NCBI RefSeq assembly: GCF_000377665.1
Contig: NZ_KB898646.1
Span: 558,001-622,000 of the forward strand
From: Vreelandella zhanjiangensis DSM 21076
GTDB taxonomy: Bacteria; Pseudomonadota; Gammaproteobacteria; Pseudomonadales; Halomonadaceae
Direction: 5' to 3'
Length of the DNA: 64,000 nt
Position numbers and translations under genes: made by a program. Below are positions 55,116-64,000 of this stretch, piece after piece. A model generated the notes under the pieces. It did no database searches, was not told the DNA's origin, and saw only the letters and a program-made list of their open reading frames with translations. Within the stretch, counting starts at the first letter, position 1, and every line of letters starts with the position of its first letter.

Positions 55116-55886
55116 TTACTGTTTGGCTAAGCGTTGATTATCCAGAAAGCGCTGAAAAATAGCAGGTTCATCGGTAATCACGCTAGCAATCCCCCAGCTC
55201 CAACGGCTCTGAAAGGCGCTGGGGTCGTTGGCGGTGTAACAAAGGAGCTGGTAACCCGCTTCATGCATGGCGTCGGCCTGGGCGCGTTTCAGGCGGGGCC
55301 AGTGCGGATGGATGCTATACGCGTCAACGGCTTCACACTGGGCACGCCACGCTTTGGGCGTGCTGCCAAATAAAACGCCTAGCGCCAGATCCTTTTTAGG
55401 TGCAAAGGTACGGCATTGGTGCAGAGCACTAAGGTCGAAGGACGAGATAACCAGACGCTCGGGAGGTAGGGCCCTCAGCACTTCTGGCATGACGCGATCA
55501 ACCAGCTCAATAGGGTCGCGGCCCTTGTTGACCTTGATTTCCAGGTTGACGCCCATTTCCAGTTCGTTAATAAGTTCGAGCATCGCCTCAAGGCTTGCTA
55601 TTTTTTCGCCAGCAAAACGATCACTAAACCAACTTCCTACATCTAATGCCTGGGCCTCTGGCCAAGTGAGCCTATTAAGCGCGCCGCGTCCATCCGAGCA
55701 GCGCGCTACATCAGCATCGTGCCAGATAACCGGCGTGCCATCACCGAGTAGCTGAACATCAAGCTCTACCCAGCGGGCGCCCGCTTCATAAGCTGCGCGC
55801 ACGGCGGCAAGGGTGTTTTCTGGGGCAGCTGCGGAGTAACCGCGGTGGGCAATCAGCGTGGGAAGCGTAATAGCGGGATGGGTCAT
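55116..55886 (-). CDS. ugpQ: glycerophosphodiester phosphodiesterase
   Basis: 256 residues, cytoplasmic type (no signal peptide). The catalytic HRG (IAHRGYSAAAPENTLAAV) and metal Glu/Asp (WVELDVQLLGDGTPVIWHDA) match the UgpQ family, which releases glycerol-3-phosphate from glycerophosphodiesters. It sits 9 bases upstream of nfo in the same operon. Confidence 0.9.
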   Translation of the reverse strand: MTHPAITLPTLIAHRGYSAAAPENTLAAVRAAYEAGARWVELDVQLLGDGTPVIWHDADVARCSDGRGALNRLTWPEAQALDVGSWFSDRFAGEKIASLEAMLELINELEMGVNLEIKVNKGRDPIELVDRVMPEVLRALPPERLVISSFDLSALHQCRTFAPKKDLALGVLFGSTPKAWRAQCEAVDAYSIHPHWPRLKRAQADAMHEAGYQLLCYTANDPSAFQSRWSWGIASVITDEPAIFQRFLDNQRLAKQ

Positions 55887-56065
55887 CGTTCGTCCAGAAG
55901 CGTTACCGTTTAAAGTGATCTGAGTTTAGCACGAGCCTATGACATCAGCGTGTCACTCAAGCGCGGTCGATGTGAGTAAGCTCAAGGCATTGCTTGATTT
56001 CTTAAGCGTGACGCGGTTGGATAACAGCACCTAGTGTTGCCAATAATTAACAAGGAGTTTCGTTT

Positions 56066-57043
56066 ATGTCCAAGCGTATCCAGCTTTCCAAAACAGGTGG
56101 TTCCGAGGTGTTGGAGTGGGCCGATACTGAGCCGAAAGCGCCGAGTGCTGGTGAAGTAAGAATTGCCAATAAGGCCGTTGGGCTTAACTTTATCGATATC
56201 TATTTCCGTACCGGGCTTTACCCGGCGCCTTCCATGCCAACAGGCCTGGGAACCGAGGGCGCAGGTGTTGTCGACGCTGTTGGCGAGGGCGTGACCCATT
56301 TAAAAGAGGGCGACCGGGTAGCCTACGCTCAGGGGCCGTTGGGCGCCTACGCCGAACTGCATACGTTGCCCGCTGCAAAGGTGGTGAAGCTTCCTGACTT
56401 TATCGATTTTGAAACGGCCGCCGCCAGCATGCTGAAAGGCCTTACCGTGCAGTACCTTTTACGCCAGACCCATGAGCTAAAAGGTGGCGAGACGATTCTG
56501 TTTCATGCCGCTGCGGGTGGGGTGGGTTCTATCGCATGTCAGTGGGCCAAGGCTTTGGGCGTTAAACTGATCGGTACTGTCAGCTCCCAAGAGAAGGCTG
56601 ATTTAGCCATGGCGAATGGCGCCTGGGCGACGATTAACTATACCGAAGAAGACGTGGTTGAGCGGGTACGCGAACTGACCAACGGCGAGATGTGCGACGT
56701 GGTTTACGACTCCGTGGGTAAGGACACCTGGGAGATTTCCCTAAACTGTTTGAAGCCCCGCTCATTAATGGTGAGCTTTGGTAATGCGTCAGGCCCGGTG
56801 GATGGCGTGAATATCGGCATTCTCAATCAGAAAGGCTCACTTTTCGTAACGCGCCCCAGCCTCAATGGCTATGCCGATACGCGTGAGCGCCTGGAAATGA
56901 TGTGTGAAGATTTCTTCAGCATGATTGAAAGCGGCAAAATCAAAATTGACGTTGCTAACCGCTATCCGTTGGCCGACGCTGGCAAGGCGCAGGATGCGCT
57001 GCAAAACCGTAAGACGACCGGTTCTACTGTCTTGCTGCCTTAA
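56066..57043 (+). CDS. qorA: NADPH:quinone oxidoreductase, zeta-crystallin type
   Basis: 325 residues of the zinc-free medium-chain dehydrogenase family. Typical segments: VGLNFIDIYFRTGLYP, GTEGAGVVDAVGEGV, ETILFHAAAGGVGSIACQWAKALG (the NADPH-binding AAGGVG) and YDSVGKDTWE. It reduces quinones by one electron. An 11-bp hairpin follows. Confidence 0.93.
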   Translation: MSKRIQLSKTGGSEVLEWADTEPKAPSAGEVRIANKAVGLNFIDIYFRTGLYPAPSMPTGLGTEGAGVVDAVGEGVTHLKEGDRVAYAQGPLGAYAELHTLPAAKVVKLPDFIDFETAAASMLKGLTVQYLLRQTHELKGGETILFHAAAGGVGSIACQWAKALGVKLIGTVSSQEKADLAMANGAWATINYTEEDVVERVRELTNGEMCDVVYDSVGKDTWEISLNCLKPRSLMVSFGNASGPVDGVNIGILNQKGSLFVTRPSLNGYADTRERLEMMCEDFFSMIESGKIKIDVANRYPLADAGKAQDALQNRKTTGSTVLLP

Positions 57044-57409
57044 ATCATAGAATCTGAGGATCGGAATCGTTTAAAGCGAAAGGCTTGAGCTGATTCCGAT
57101 CCTGTTGATAGCACGTGTTTTCTTACAAAAAGCGCTCTCTTCTATGTTCCTTAATTCCACCTTCTATACTTCTTGACCCAATAACCTGATCACCCTTAGG
57201 CATAAAAACAAGCCGAGAGCATGAGCCAGTAGGGCAGCTTTCGTTTTATTGCATCTTGTCATCTGCAGGGCCTATACGGTTGTATAAATATCGCCTAATG
57301 TGTGAGGGTTATTTGACCGTTAACTTATATTGCGGCTCAAAAAAGCAAGCCGATAGGGTAGTGCGGTCGCCTTGCTCTTATCCAATGGCGGCACAAGGAG
57401 GTGATTAGC
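57044..57409. other. intergenic region between qorA and the SLC13 gene
   Basis: About 366 bases. An 11-bp perfect inverted repeat (GGATCGGAATC at 57058-57068 with GATTCCGATCC at 57092-57102) lies just after qorA and may act as its terminator. The remainder holds the promoter and a strong AAGGAGG site of the next gene; no small gene or RNA is apparent. Confidence 0.55.
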
Positions 57410-59266
57410 ATGGCGGCGGAAATGATCGGTTTGGCGCCCAGCACGCTGGTGTTTATTGTGTTGGGGTTAACACTCATGGCGTTTGTTTGGGGGCGCTTTC
57501 GTTATGACTTGGTGGCCCTAACGGCGCTTTTAGCATCGGTGATGTTAGGCCTTGTGCCTGCTGATTCAGCGTTTGCCGGATTTGGTCACCCTGCAGTGAT
57601 TACCGTTGCTGCCGTACTGGTGTTAAGCCGGGGTTTTGAGCGTTCTGGCGTCGTGGATATTATCTCTAACCAGGTGCTGAAAGTGGGTGATCGGCTAATC
57701 CTCCAGCTGCTGGTGCTGGTGGGTACCGTCGTGGTGCTGTCAGGGATTATGAATAACGTTGGTGCGCTGGCGCTGTTACTGCCGGTCGCCATGCGCCTGG
57801 CCCGGGAACATGATACCTCGCCTTCAATACTCCTGATGCCGCTTGCTTTCGGTTCGTTATTGGGCGGCCTCACCACGCTGATTGGCACCCCACCCAACAT
57901 TATTATTTCTACTTATCGGGGTAATATTACCGGCGAAAATTTTGGCATGTTCAGCTTTTCGCCCGTGGGTATCGCGGTGGCTGGCGCGGGTCTGGCTTTT
58001 ATTGTACTCATTGGCTGGCGCTTAACGCCAAAACGTAGCGGGCAATCTTCTACCGATGAGATGTTTGATACCGCCAACTACTTGGTAGAGCTAAAAGTCA
58101 CCAAGGACTCCAAAGCCAACGGCTTGACCCTGCCTCAGCTACGCGATGAGCTTGAGGAGGCTATTCCGGTACTTGCCGTCGTGCGCGACGATAACCGCCG
58201 GGCGGGCTACTCTTTTCACGGCATCTTGCAAGAGGGCGATATTCTCTTGCTGGAGGCCGGGCCCGATGAGCTTAAGCTTCTGGAAGATAAAGTGGGTTTA
58301 AGCGCTATCGCCGAGCCAGAAGAAGCGCCGGATGAAAGCGATGCGACAACCGATAAAACTGCCGAGGACGAGGCGGAAGGCACAGATGTCCGCCAGCCGG
58401 TCAATACCGAAGGGCTACAGCTGATCGAAGCTGTAGTACGTAATGACTCGATGATGAATAACCGCAGCGTCCGACAGCTGCGTTTAAATCAGCAGTTTGG
58501 CCTGCATCTGGTGGCCGTCGCCCGGGATGGTAGCCGTTTGAAGCAGCGGCTAAGGGATATCCGCTTTAAAACCGGGGATGTCCTGCTGCTTCAGGGCAGT
58601 GAAAATGAGATAAGCGATAGCCTCTCAACACTCGGCTGCCTGCCCCTAGCCAGCCGGGCGCTTAATTTAGGCCAGCCGCGTAAGCTGGCTATCTCTATCG
58701 GAATATTTGCCCTGGCGATTGTCGCCATGCTGTTGGACCTGTTGCCTGCTGCCGTGGCGATGAGCAGTGCGGCCGTGGTTTCGCTGCTGATTGGCGTATT
58801 ACCCCTGCGTGATGGCTATCAGGCAATTGATGGGCCGGTCATCGTATTGCTTGCCGCGATGCTGCCCGTAGGGGAGGCTCTGGAAACTAGCGGCGGGGCC
58901 GATATTGTCGCCAATACCTTGCTTACCCTGGGTGCCGAGTGGCCCATCTTTATCTCCTTGATTGGCCTGTTCGTGCTTACCATGCTGCTTTCAAATGTGG
59001 TGAATAATGCTGCTGCAGCGCTGCTGATGGCGCCTATTGCGGCGAGCCTGGCGCAGGGCTTTGACGTATCGATCGACCCATTCTTGATGGTGGTGGCCGT
59101 GAGTGCCTCGTGTGCCTTCTTGACGCCCATCGGGCATCAGTCCAATACGCTAGTCTTAGGCCCCGGTGGGTATAGCTTTGGCGACTACTGGAAATTAGGG
59201 CTGCCGCTTTCGGTCGTTGTGTTAATCGTCGCGTTGCCTGCGATCTTATGGGTGTGGCCGCTATAA
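57410..59266 (+). CDS. SLC13/DASS-family permease with two central TrkA-C domains
   Basis: About 618 residues from the ATG at 57410, preceded at 8 bases by AGGAGG; an upstream GTG at 57401 abuts the site. Membrane segments flank a central cytoplasmic part with two TrkA-C (RCK-C) modules (ANYLVELKVTKDSKANGLTLP ... EGLQLIEAVVRNDSMMNNR) joined by an acidic linker. GTPPNIIIS and NNAAAALLMAPI mark the ion-transporter family. Cargo is an anion (dicarboxylate, sulfate or similar). It may be a single gene. Confidence 0.85.
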   Translation: MAAEMIGLAPSTLVFIVLGLTLMAFVWGRFRYDLVALTALLASVMLGLVPADSAFAGFGHPAVITVAAVLVLSRGFERSGVVDIISNQVLKVGDRLILQLLVLVGTVVVLSGIMNNVGALALLLPVAMRLAREHDTSPSILLMPLAFGSLLGGLTTLIGTPPNIIISTYRGNITGENFGMFSFSPVGIAVAGAGLAFIVLIGWRLTPKRSGQSSTDEMFDTANYLVELKVTKDSKANGLTLPQLRDELEEAIPVLAVVRDDNRRAGYSFHGILQEGDILLLEAGPDELKLLEDKVGLSAIAEPEEAPDESDATTDKTAEDEAEGTDVRQPVNTEGLQLIEAVVRNDSMMNNRSVRQLRLNQQFGLHLVAVARDGSRLKQRLRDIRFKTGDVLLLQGSENEISDSLSTLGCLPLASRALNLGQPRKLAISIGIFALAIVAMLLDLLPAAVAMSSAAVVSLLIGVLPLRDGYQAIDGPVIVLLAAMLPVGEALETSGGADIVANTLLTLGAEWPIFISLIGLFVLTMLLSNVVNNAAAALLMAPIAASLAQGFDVSIDPFLMVVAVSASCAFLTPIGHQSNTLVLGPGGYSFGDYWKLGLPLSVVVLIVALPAILWVWPL

Positions 59267-59408
59267 GATGTAAACATGCTCTCGGTAAGCGGCCCGGCCT
59301 TTCCGCTCTGCACTAGTCAAAGAACTATTTATCAAAGACTATCAGATTTCGAAAATTTTATTACCCTGTTACGCTTAGCGATAATTACAAAGTGAACGGG
59401 CCGGGCCT

Positions 59409-60167
59409 ATGAATCAACAATACCGTCAGGATGCGATCGTCGAGCTGGTTCGCCAACACGGCTATATGAGCATTGAGCAGCTGACTGATCACTTCGCTGT
59501 AACGCCACAAACCATTCGGCGTGATTTAAATACCTTGGCCAATGAAGGGCGGGCCCGGCGGGTTCATGGGGGCGTGGGTATTGAATCAAGCACCGTGAAT
59601 ACGGCTTACAGCACGCGTAAAACGCTTCATCTGGAAGAAAAGGAGCGTATAGCGCACTGCCTGGCGCAGCACATTCCTAACCATGCATCGCTGTTCATCA
59701 ATATCGGCACCAGCAATGAGGTGATCGCCCAAGCGTTGCTTGAGCATCAGGGGTTGGAGATCATCACCAACAACCTGAACGTGGCGGCTATTTTGCAGCA
59801 TAAAGAAGACTTCAACGTGATTATCGCCGGTGGGCAGGTACGCTCTCGGGATGGCGGTATTATTGGTGAAGCCACCATCGATTTTATCAATCAGTTCAAG
59901 GTTGATTACGGCATTATTGGCATCAGCGGTATTGATGAAGACGGCTCGCTTCTGGAGTTTGACTACCAGGAAGCACGGGTCGCACAGGCAATCATTGCCA
60001 ATTCACGGCGGGTGTATCTGGCGGCTGACTATTCCAAATTCCACCGTAATCCGGTGGTGCGGCAGGGGAATTTATCGCAGCTGGACGCGCTGTTTACCGA
60101 TCGTAAGCCGCCTGAGGCTATTCGACAGCTGCTTTCGCAATATGAAGTCACGCTGCATGTCGCCTAA
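59409..60167 (+). CDS. glpR: DeoR-family regulator, GlpR-like
   Basis: 252 residues. The N-terminal HTH (QYRQDAIVELVRQHGYMSIEQL, then TPQTIRRDLNTLANEGRARRVHGG) and the sugar-phosphate effector domain (VINQF ... DYGIIGISGIDEDGSLLEFD, DYSKFHRNP) match glycerol-3-phosphate repressors. glpD and a glycerol ABC transporter binding protein lie nearby, supporting the symbol. A strong hairpin follows. Confidence 0.85.
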   Translation: MNQQYRQDAIVELVRQHGYMSIEQLTDHFAVTPQTIRRDLNTLANEGRARRVHGGVGIESSTVNTAYSTRKTLHLEEKERIAHCLAQHIPNHASLFINIGTSNEVIAQALLEHQGLEIITNNLNVAAILQHKEDFNVIIAGGQVRSRDGGIIGEATIDFINQFKVDYGIIGISGIDEDGSLLEFDYQEARVAQAIIANSRRVYLAADYSKFHRNPVVRQGNLSQLDALFTDRKPPEAIRQLLSQYEVTLHVA

Positions 60168-60627
60168 GCGAGATCGGATAAATTTCCGCCGGTAAAAAAC
60201 ATCGCGTAGCCATAACGCTCAATCGATGGCTACGCTGCTTTCACTCTTCACTCTTCACCCTATCCGCTGTAAGTCTTTGACACGTTTAGGCGCTGGCTGT
60301 GGCTAATGTAGTCGAGCTACAACCCGGTGTGCGTCCAATGATGCATTGTTAGTTTACCATCCATCAATCATAGTCAAAGCGTGGCTTAGGTAGGGGGTCG
60401 CTATCCCGATTACCTTATCCAAGTCCTGCTACGTAACCATAGTGCTTCAGCATAACCAGGCGCTAAAGGGCGAAGGTCTATAAAGCTTGCGACCGTTCGC
60501 AGTCACCGAACCAGGCACTTATCCGGCCTGGCATGAGTAGCAACGTCACCATACGCCATTAGACGACTGCCTATGTGTTAATCGATACGCATACAGCAGC
60601 GGATGACCATACCATGAGGTACTGACC
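60168..60627. other. gene-free stretch with hairpins
   Basis: About 460 bases. A 10-bp hairpin (GCGTAGCCAT at 60204-60213 with ATGGCTACGC at 60226-60235) is the likely glpR terminator. Tandem CACTCTT words follow at 60241-60254, and a weak stem CCAGGC/GCCTGG lies at 60511-60531. A structured leader or small RNA is possible, but I recognise none. Confidence 0.45.
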
Positions 60628-60852
60628 ATGAACTGCATTGAACTTAGCCAGCAGGCCGACCAGATAGCCAGTACGTTTAGCAAGCTAGATTTGGCTAAAC
60701 TGGTACTCGCTCTAAAAAGCAACCGTGAGTCGCTTCAGCACGCCGTAGAAGTAATCGATACTATCGATAGCCGAATGGGCTGTACGCTTGATGAAGCCTG
60801 GGATGAGGTGCTGGCCGGTGATTCACAGCTGCTTATCATTAATGAAGAGTAG
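60628..60852 (+). CDS. small acidic helical protein, unknown
   Basis: 74 residues, mainly helix, no signal peptide (NCIELSQQADQIASTF; LDEAWDEVLAGDSQLLIINEE). GAGG lies 8 bases before the ATG. A rho-independent terminator begins 31 bases after the stop, so it is a real unit. No family recognised. Confidence 0.6.
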   Translation: MNCIELSQQADQIASTFSKLDLAKLVLALKSNRESLQHAVEVIDTIDSRMGCTLDEAWDEVLAGDSQLLIINEE

Positions 60853-60883
60853 ATGAGGGCGTGAAGTTGAGCGCCTGATACTC

Positions 60884-60918
60884 AGCCCCTTCAGTGTTTG
60901 AAGGGGCTTTTTGCTTTT
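60884..60918 (+). terminator. rho-independent terminator
   Basis: AGCCCCTTC-AGTGTTT-GAAGGGGCT followed by TTTTGCTTTTT; ends the small 74-residue gene's transcript, convergent with glpD. Confidence 0.85.
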
Positions 60919-60977
60919 TATAAGCAGCTCTGTATTTCATGAAGTGAATCTTTCAAACTACCGAGATGATTACTGCA

Positions 60978-62615
60978 CTATGCTTGCAGAGCTTCAGGCT
61001 GCGCGGTGTTAACGCGATTATCAAAATAGGTGGCGAGCCGTTGTTCGGCCTGTTCGCCAAACAGCACGCGACACGCCTGCTTTAAACCCTCTGACTGGCG
61101 CAGCTGCTCCTGGTCAACCACAAGCGATATTTTGGAGCGTCGACGTAGGAAGTCTTCAAGCTCAGTAATCATTTCATGATCGCGTGCATGTTCAAGCTCA
61201 ACGCGAATATATTCGGTGCCTTCAATCAATAGTGCCCCTTGGCTGGGGTCTTTTTCGATTTGCTCAAGCATGGCGAAGGCTTTATCGGCGTAGCGACGCC
61301 ATAGGCGTATTGAAAGAGGCTCTGACGACGTTGGCGCGGTCAGCGAGTCAAGATCCATACGTTTTGCCTGCGCCATAAACTGCTGCTTAATCGGCAATGC
61401 CGGTTCGCCATACCAGTGAAAATCAGGCTTGGGTAACGTTATGCCAAGCGTAAGCAGTGCATCTGAGATTTCATCGCCCACGTTTAAGCAGTCGGTAAGC
61501 TTGCCACCAAAAATACTGATATGCGCGTTATCGGTATTAGTATCTATCACGTGTTTACGCGAAAGCTGCAGAAAATCGCGATCACTACCTTGATCTGACT
61601 CCACTGCCAGGGGACGCACGCCGCAACGGGTAGAAATAATATCACTGGGAGTAAGTGGCTTATCCAGCGTTAGCCGCTTATTGATATTATCCAACACAAA
61701 ATCGATGTCTTCCTGGGTAACCACCGCATCAGGGTGATCCATATGAGTGTCGGTTGTGCCAATGCAGGTCCGGTTGCCCATGGGGATTACAAAAAATAGC
61801 CGCCCATCGTCAGCAAAGAAGGCCAATACACGCTTTGAATCCGTCAGCTGGGGCACAATCAGGTGAATGCCCTTGGAGTAGAGGTGCTGATGAGACGTTT
61901 GCTCGCCGGTAAGCTCATTGTGATGGTCGACCCAAGGCCCCGCGGCGTTGATCAATACTTTGGCGCGTATTTCAAACGTGCTGCCATCCATTGTATTACG
62001 AGCTTTGGTGATCCATACGCCGTCTTTACGTTCAGCACCCAGCGACTCTACATAGTTGGCCGCTGTTGCGCCGAAGTCGAGTGCGTGGCGTATAAAATTG
62101 AACACGAACCGTGCATCGTTATCGTGAAGATAGGCGTCAGAATATTCAAACCCACCTACGGAACGATCGATATTGATAATGGGTTCTTCGCGTTTAATAT
62201 GTTTGGGTGCGAGCAGGCGCGGGCGTTTGGTAAATCCGTTGCCCATTAACCAATAAAGCCATGTGCCTGCCCAGAGATAGCGCGGCGAGTGACGAAAGCC
62301 TTTGGTTATCGTGGTAAGAAAACGAATTTCCTGCACCGTAGAAGGGTAGCTCTTGATTAAGTGGTTGCGGCTTTTGCAAAGCTTGCGCACCAAGCCAAAA
62401 TCATTGCTTTCCATATATTTGATGCCTCCCCATACCAGATTCGAGGAGTGCATGCTGGTGCTGCCCGCGAAGTCGCCACGATCTATCAGTGCGACACGCG
62501 CCCCTTTACCAGCCAATGCCGCCGCGCTGGCCGCACCGTTAATACCACCACCAATCACCAGCGCGTCAAAGGTGGTACTCGCTAATTGACTAACGTTTTG
62601 TTCGCGCAGCGTCAT
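60978..62615 (-). CDS. glpD: aerobic glycerol-3-phosphate dehydrogenase
   Basis: About 545 residues from the ATG at 62615 (GAGG site 5 bases upstream); a longer reading from 62654 adds residues with no site. FAD-binding DALVIGGGINGAASAAALAGKGARVALIDRGDF (quoted: VIGGGINGAASAAALAGKGA), then STSMHSSNLVWGGIKYM, and a C-terminal DAO_C domain. It feeds electrons from sn-glycerol-3-phosphate to quinone at the membrane. Confidence 0.96.
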   Translation of the reverse strand: MTLREQNVSQLASTTFDALVIGGGINGAASAAALAGKGARVALIDRGDFAGSTSMHSSNLVWGGIKYMESNDFGLVRKLCKSRNHLIKSYPSTVQEIRFLTTITKGFRHSPRYLWAGTWLYWLMGNGFTKRPRLLAPKHIKREEPIINIDRSVGGFEYSDAYLHDNDARFVFNFIRHALDFGATAANYVESLGAERKDGVWITKARNTMDGSTFEIRAKVLINAAGPWVDHHNELTGEQTSHQHLYSKGIHLIVPQLTDSKRVLAFFADDGRLFFVIPMGNRTCIGTTDTHMDHPDAVVTQEDIDFVLDNINKRLTLDKPLTPSDIISTRCGVRPLAVESDQGSDRDFLQLSRKHVIDTNTDNAHISIFGGKLTDCLNVGDEISDALLTLGITLPKPDFHWYGEPALPIKQQFMAQAKRMDLDSLTAPTSSEPLSIRLWRRYADKAFAMLEQIEKDPSQGALLIEGTEYIRVELEHARDHEMITELEDFLRRRSKISLVVDQEQLRQSEGLKQACRVLFGEQAEQRLATYFDNRVNTAQPEALQA

Positions 62616-62668
62616 GGAGGCCTCATTAATGGAGTGGGTAAGCGTAGTAACCAAGGCTAGAAGCGGTT

Positions 62669-62728
62669 ATGTTCATTTGTGAAAGAATATGTGATCGTTT
62701 TCGATCTTTCAAGTTTGAAAGTGAACAT
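62669..62728. promoter_or_regulatory. operator-rich promoter region of glpD
   Basis: Three nested inverted elements lie 54-113 bases upstream of glpD: ATGTTCA (62669-62675) with TGAACAT (62722-62728); GATCG-TTTT-CGATC (62693-62706); and CTTTCAA-GT-TTGAAAG (62706-62721). The half-site TGTTC is like that of E. coli GlpR, so repression by the GlpR-like gene at 59409 is a fair model. Confidence 0.5.
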
Positions 62729-62849
62729 TAATGGTCCTAAAAGCTGCCTTCATTATGTAGCGATCAATGAAGGTTGCTTTACGCTTAAGGCTTTCTTGTC
62801 AATTATGCCTAGTGCAGGGCGGTTGCCCGCCCTGCAGGTGGGTGCTTAG

Positions 62850-64000
62850 TTACTCCTGGCGCGAGCCAGCCGCCATCCAGGCTTCCATCATTTCTTCGTA
62901 AGGTACGGTAGTGCCCTGGGGCATCTCGTCATCAAGTTTTTGTTTCGGCGCGCCTTCGCGGTCTAGCCAGACCTGAGGATCTTCCTCCTCGTTGAGTACC
63001 GGCGCGTAGCTATCGAAGACATTGGCACGGGCCAGGCGGTTCATAGTGTTGTCCATTTCCGCTGCCAGCTTGTCCAGGCCTTCCTGGGGCGAGACTTCTC
63101 CGCTCATTACCGGCGCCAGGTTTTGCCACCAAAGCGGTGCCATGCGTGGGTAGTCAGGCACGTTGGTTCCGGTGGGTGTCCAGTTGGACTCGTTAGGGCT
63201 GCGATAGAATTCCACCAGGCCACCCAGCTTGGGTGCCATTTCGGTCATCTGTTCTGAGAAGATATCAGACTCACGAATAGGCGTTAAACCGTGCATGAGC
63301 TTTTCAAGCGATACCGTTTTTGCCACGGTAAACTGGGCGAAAAGCCAGGCAGCTGTGCGGCGGTCTTCAGGCGTCGAGTCGAAGAACGTCCATGCCCCCA
63401 CGTCCTGATAGCCTACTTTCATGCCCTCTTCCCAATACGGGCCGGTGGGAGACGGTGCCATACGCCATAGTGGATTGCCTTCATCATCGGTTACCGCCAC
63501 TGACGGGTCGACCATGTCGGCCGTAAAGGTGGTGTACCAGAAGATCTGCTGGGCGATATGCCCCTGCGCAGGTACCGGTCCTGCTTCACCAAAGGTCATG
63601 CCTTGAGCTTCAGGTGGCGCGAAATCGCGTAGCCAATCGACCGCTTTTTGCATCGCAAATACCGATGCTGGCGAGTTGGTAGCGCCGCCGCGACTGACGC
63701 TGGCGCCTACCGGCTGGCTATCTTCGTTGACGCGAATCCCCCAGTCGTCCACTGGGTTGCCTGACGGGATGCCAGGGCTACCCATGCCTGCCATGGAGAG
63801 CCATGAATCGTGGAAGCGCCAGCCTAGTGACGGGTCGCGGCGGCCGTAGTCCATATGACCGTATACCTTTACACCATCGATTTCACCCACATGTTCCGAG
63901 AAGAACTCGGCAATGTCTTCATAGGCTGTCCAGTTGGTGGGCACTCCCAGATCGTAGTCATAAATTTCCCGGAACTGTTCCTGCAGATCCTCGCGCTGGA
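62850..64000 (-). CDS. glpV: carbohydrate-type ABC transporter binding protein, GlpV-like (partial, N-terminus beyond right edge)
   Basis: The frame is open to the window edge at 64000, so the first part is missing; an internal GTG at 63944 is not the start. The visible 383 residues are a family-1 extracellular solute-binding protein with the sequence FTPTG-like WTPTGTNVPDYPRMAPLWWQN and a long tail, the pattern of GlpV in the rhizobial GlpSTPQV glycerol importer. Together with glpD and a GlpR-like regulator it suggests ABC-driven glycerol uptake, not GlpF/GlpK-linked facilitation alone. The other transporter genes should lie to the right. Confidence 0.75.
   Translation of the reverse strand, partial: QREDLQEQFREIYDYDLGVPTNWTAYEDIAEFFSEHVGEIDGVKVYGHMDYGRRDPSLGWRFHDSWLSMAGMGSPGIPSGNPVDDWGIRVNEDSQPVGASVSRGGATNSPASVFAMQKAVDWLRDFAPPEAQGMTFGEAGPVPAQGHIAQQIFWYTTFTADMVDPSVAVTDDEGNPLWRMAPSPTGPYWEEGMKVGYQDVGAWTFFDSTPEDRRTAAWLFAQFTVAKTVSLEKLMHGLTPIRESDIFSEQMTEMAPKLGGLVEFYRSPNESNWTPTGTNVPDYPRMAPLWWQNLAPVMSGEVSPQEGLDKLAAEMDNTMNRLARANVFDSYAPVLNEEEDPQVWLDREGAPKQKLDDEMPQGTTVPYEEMMEAWMAAGSRQE

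Overview
The window looks like a chromosomal segment of a moderately halophilic gammaproteobacterium, most likely Halomonas or a close relative. This is an inference from gene content, the acidic, low-lysine proteins, moderately high GC, and the gammaproteobacterial style of the housekeeping genes (proS, topB, nfo, ampG, mepA, slyD-like). There are no rRNA genes, insertion sequences, phage genes or CRISPR arrays. The only tRNA is tRNA-Sec.

Layout. 1-4.1 kb (minus strand) is a tryptophan/kynurenine operon: an M20 metallopeptidase, kynA, kynU and an edge-truncated esterase that probably serves as formamidase. A LysR regulator is divergent to it, and a YfcC/DcuC-type permease follows (5.2-6.7 kb). 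7-18 kb is a mixed stretch: mepA, a secreted alpha/beta hydrolase, small proteins, a subtilisin-like protease paired with a tiny free-standing propeptide-like protein, a VOC protein, MgtC, DUF945, DUF3592, and a LemA/M48 protease pair. 18.2-19.9 kb holds an azoreductase and a divergent LysR gene.

20.0-29.3 kb is a complete selenocysteine/formate-oxidation island, all on the minus strand: fdnG (with an in-frame UGA read as selenocysteine at codon 198), fdnH, fdnI, fdhE, selA, selB and selC (tRNA-Sec). It carries the selenoenzyme, its maturation factor and three of the four parts needed to decode UGA. selD and fdhD are not here. A small secreted protein and topB follow.

32.1-41.4 kb is the most interesting region. 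Eight minus-strand genes run in the order: ABC permease, ATPase, periplasmic binding protein (AfuABC/Fe-type family), inositol-monophosphatase-like enzyme, cysteine-based dual-specificity-type phosphatase, LacI-type regulator, MINPP/phytase-like histidine phosphatase, and porin. Two palindromes sharing the core GCAC-N4-GTGC lie upstream of the permease and of the phytase. I read this as a candidate locus for uptake and stepwise dephosphorylation of an inositol phosphate or another phosphorylated polyol. Sequence alone does not prove that function.

41.6-57 kb is mostly housekeeping: an ABC1/UbiB-type kinase, GNAT, a SEC-C protein, ampG, an FKBP, an EAL phosphodiesterase with a degenerate GGDEF, proS, a lipoprotein, benE with a divergent XRE-cupin regulator and twin palindromic operators, nfo, a glycerophosphodiesterase and a quinone reductase. 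57.4-64 kb holds an SLC13/TrkA-C permease and a glycerol module: a GlpR-like DeoR regulator, glpD with an operator-rich promoter, and the edge-truncated binding protein of what looks like a GlpSTPQV-type glycerol ABC transporter.
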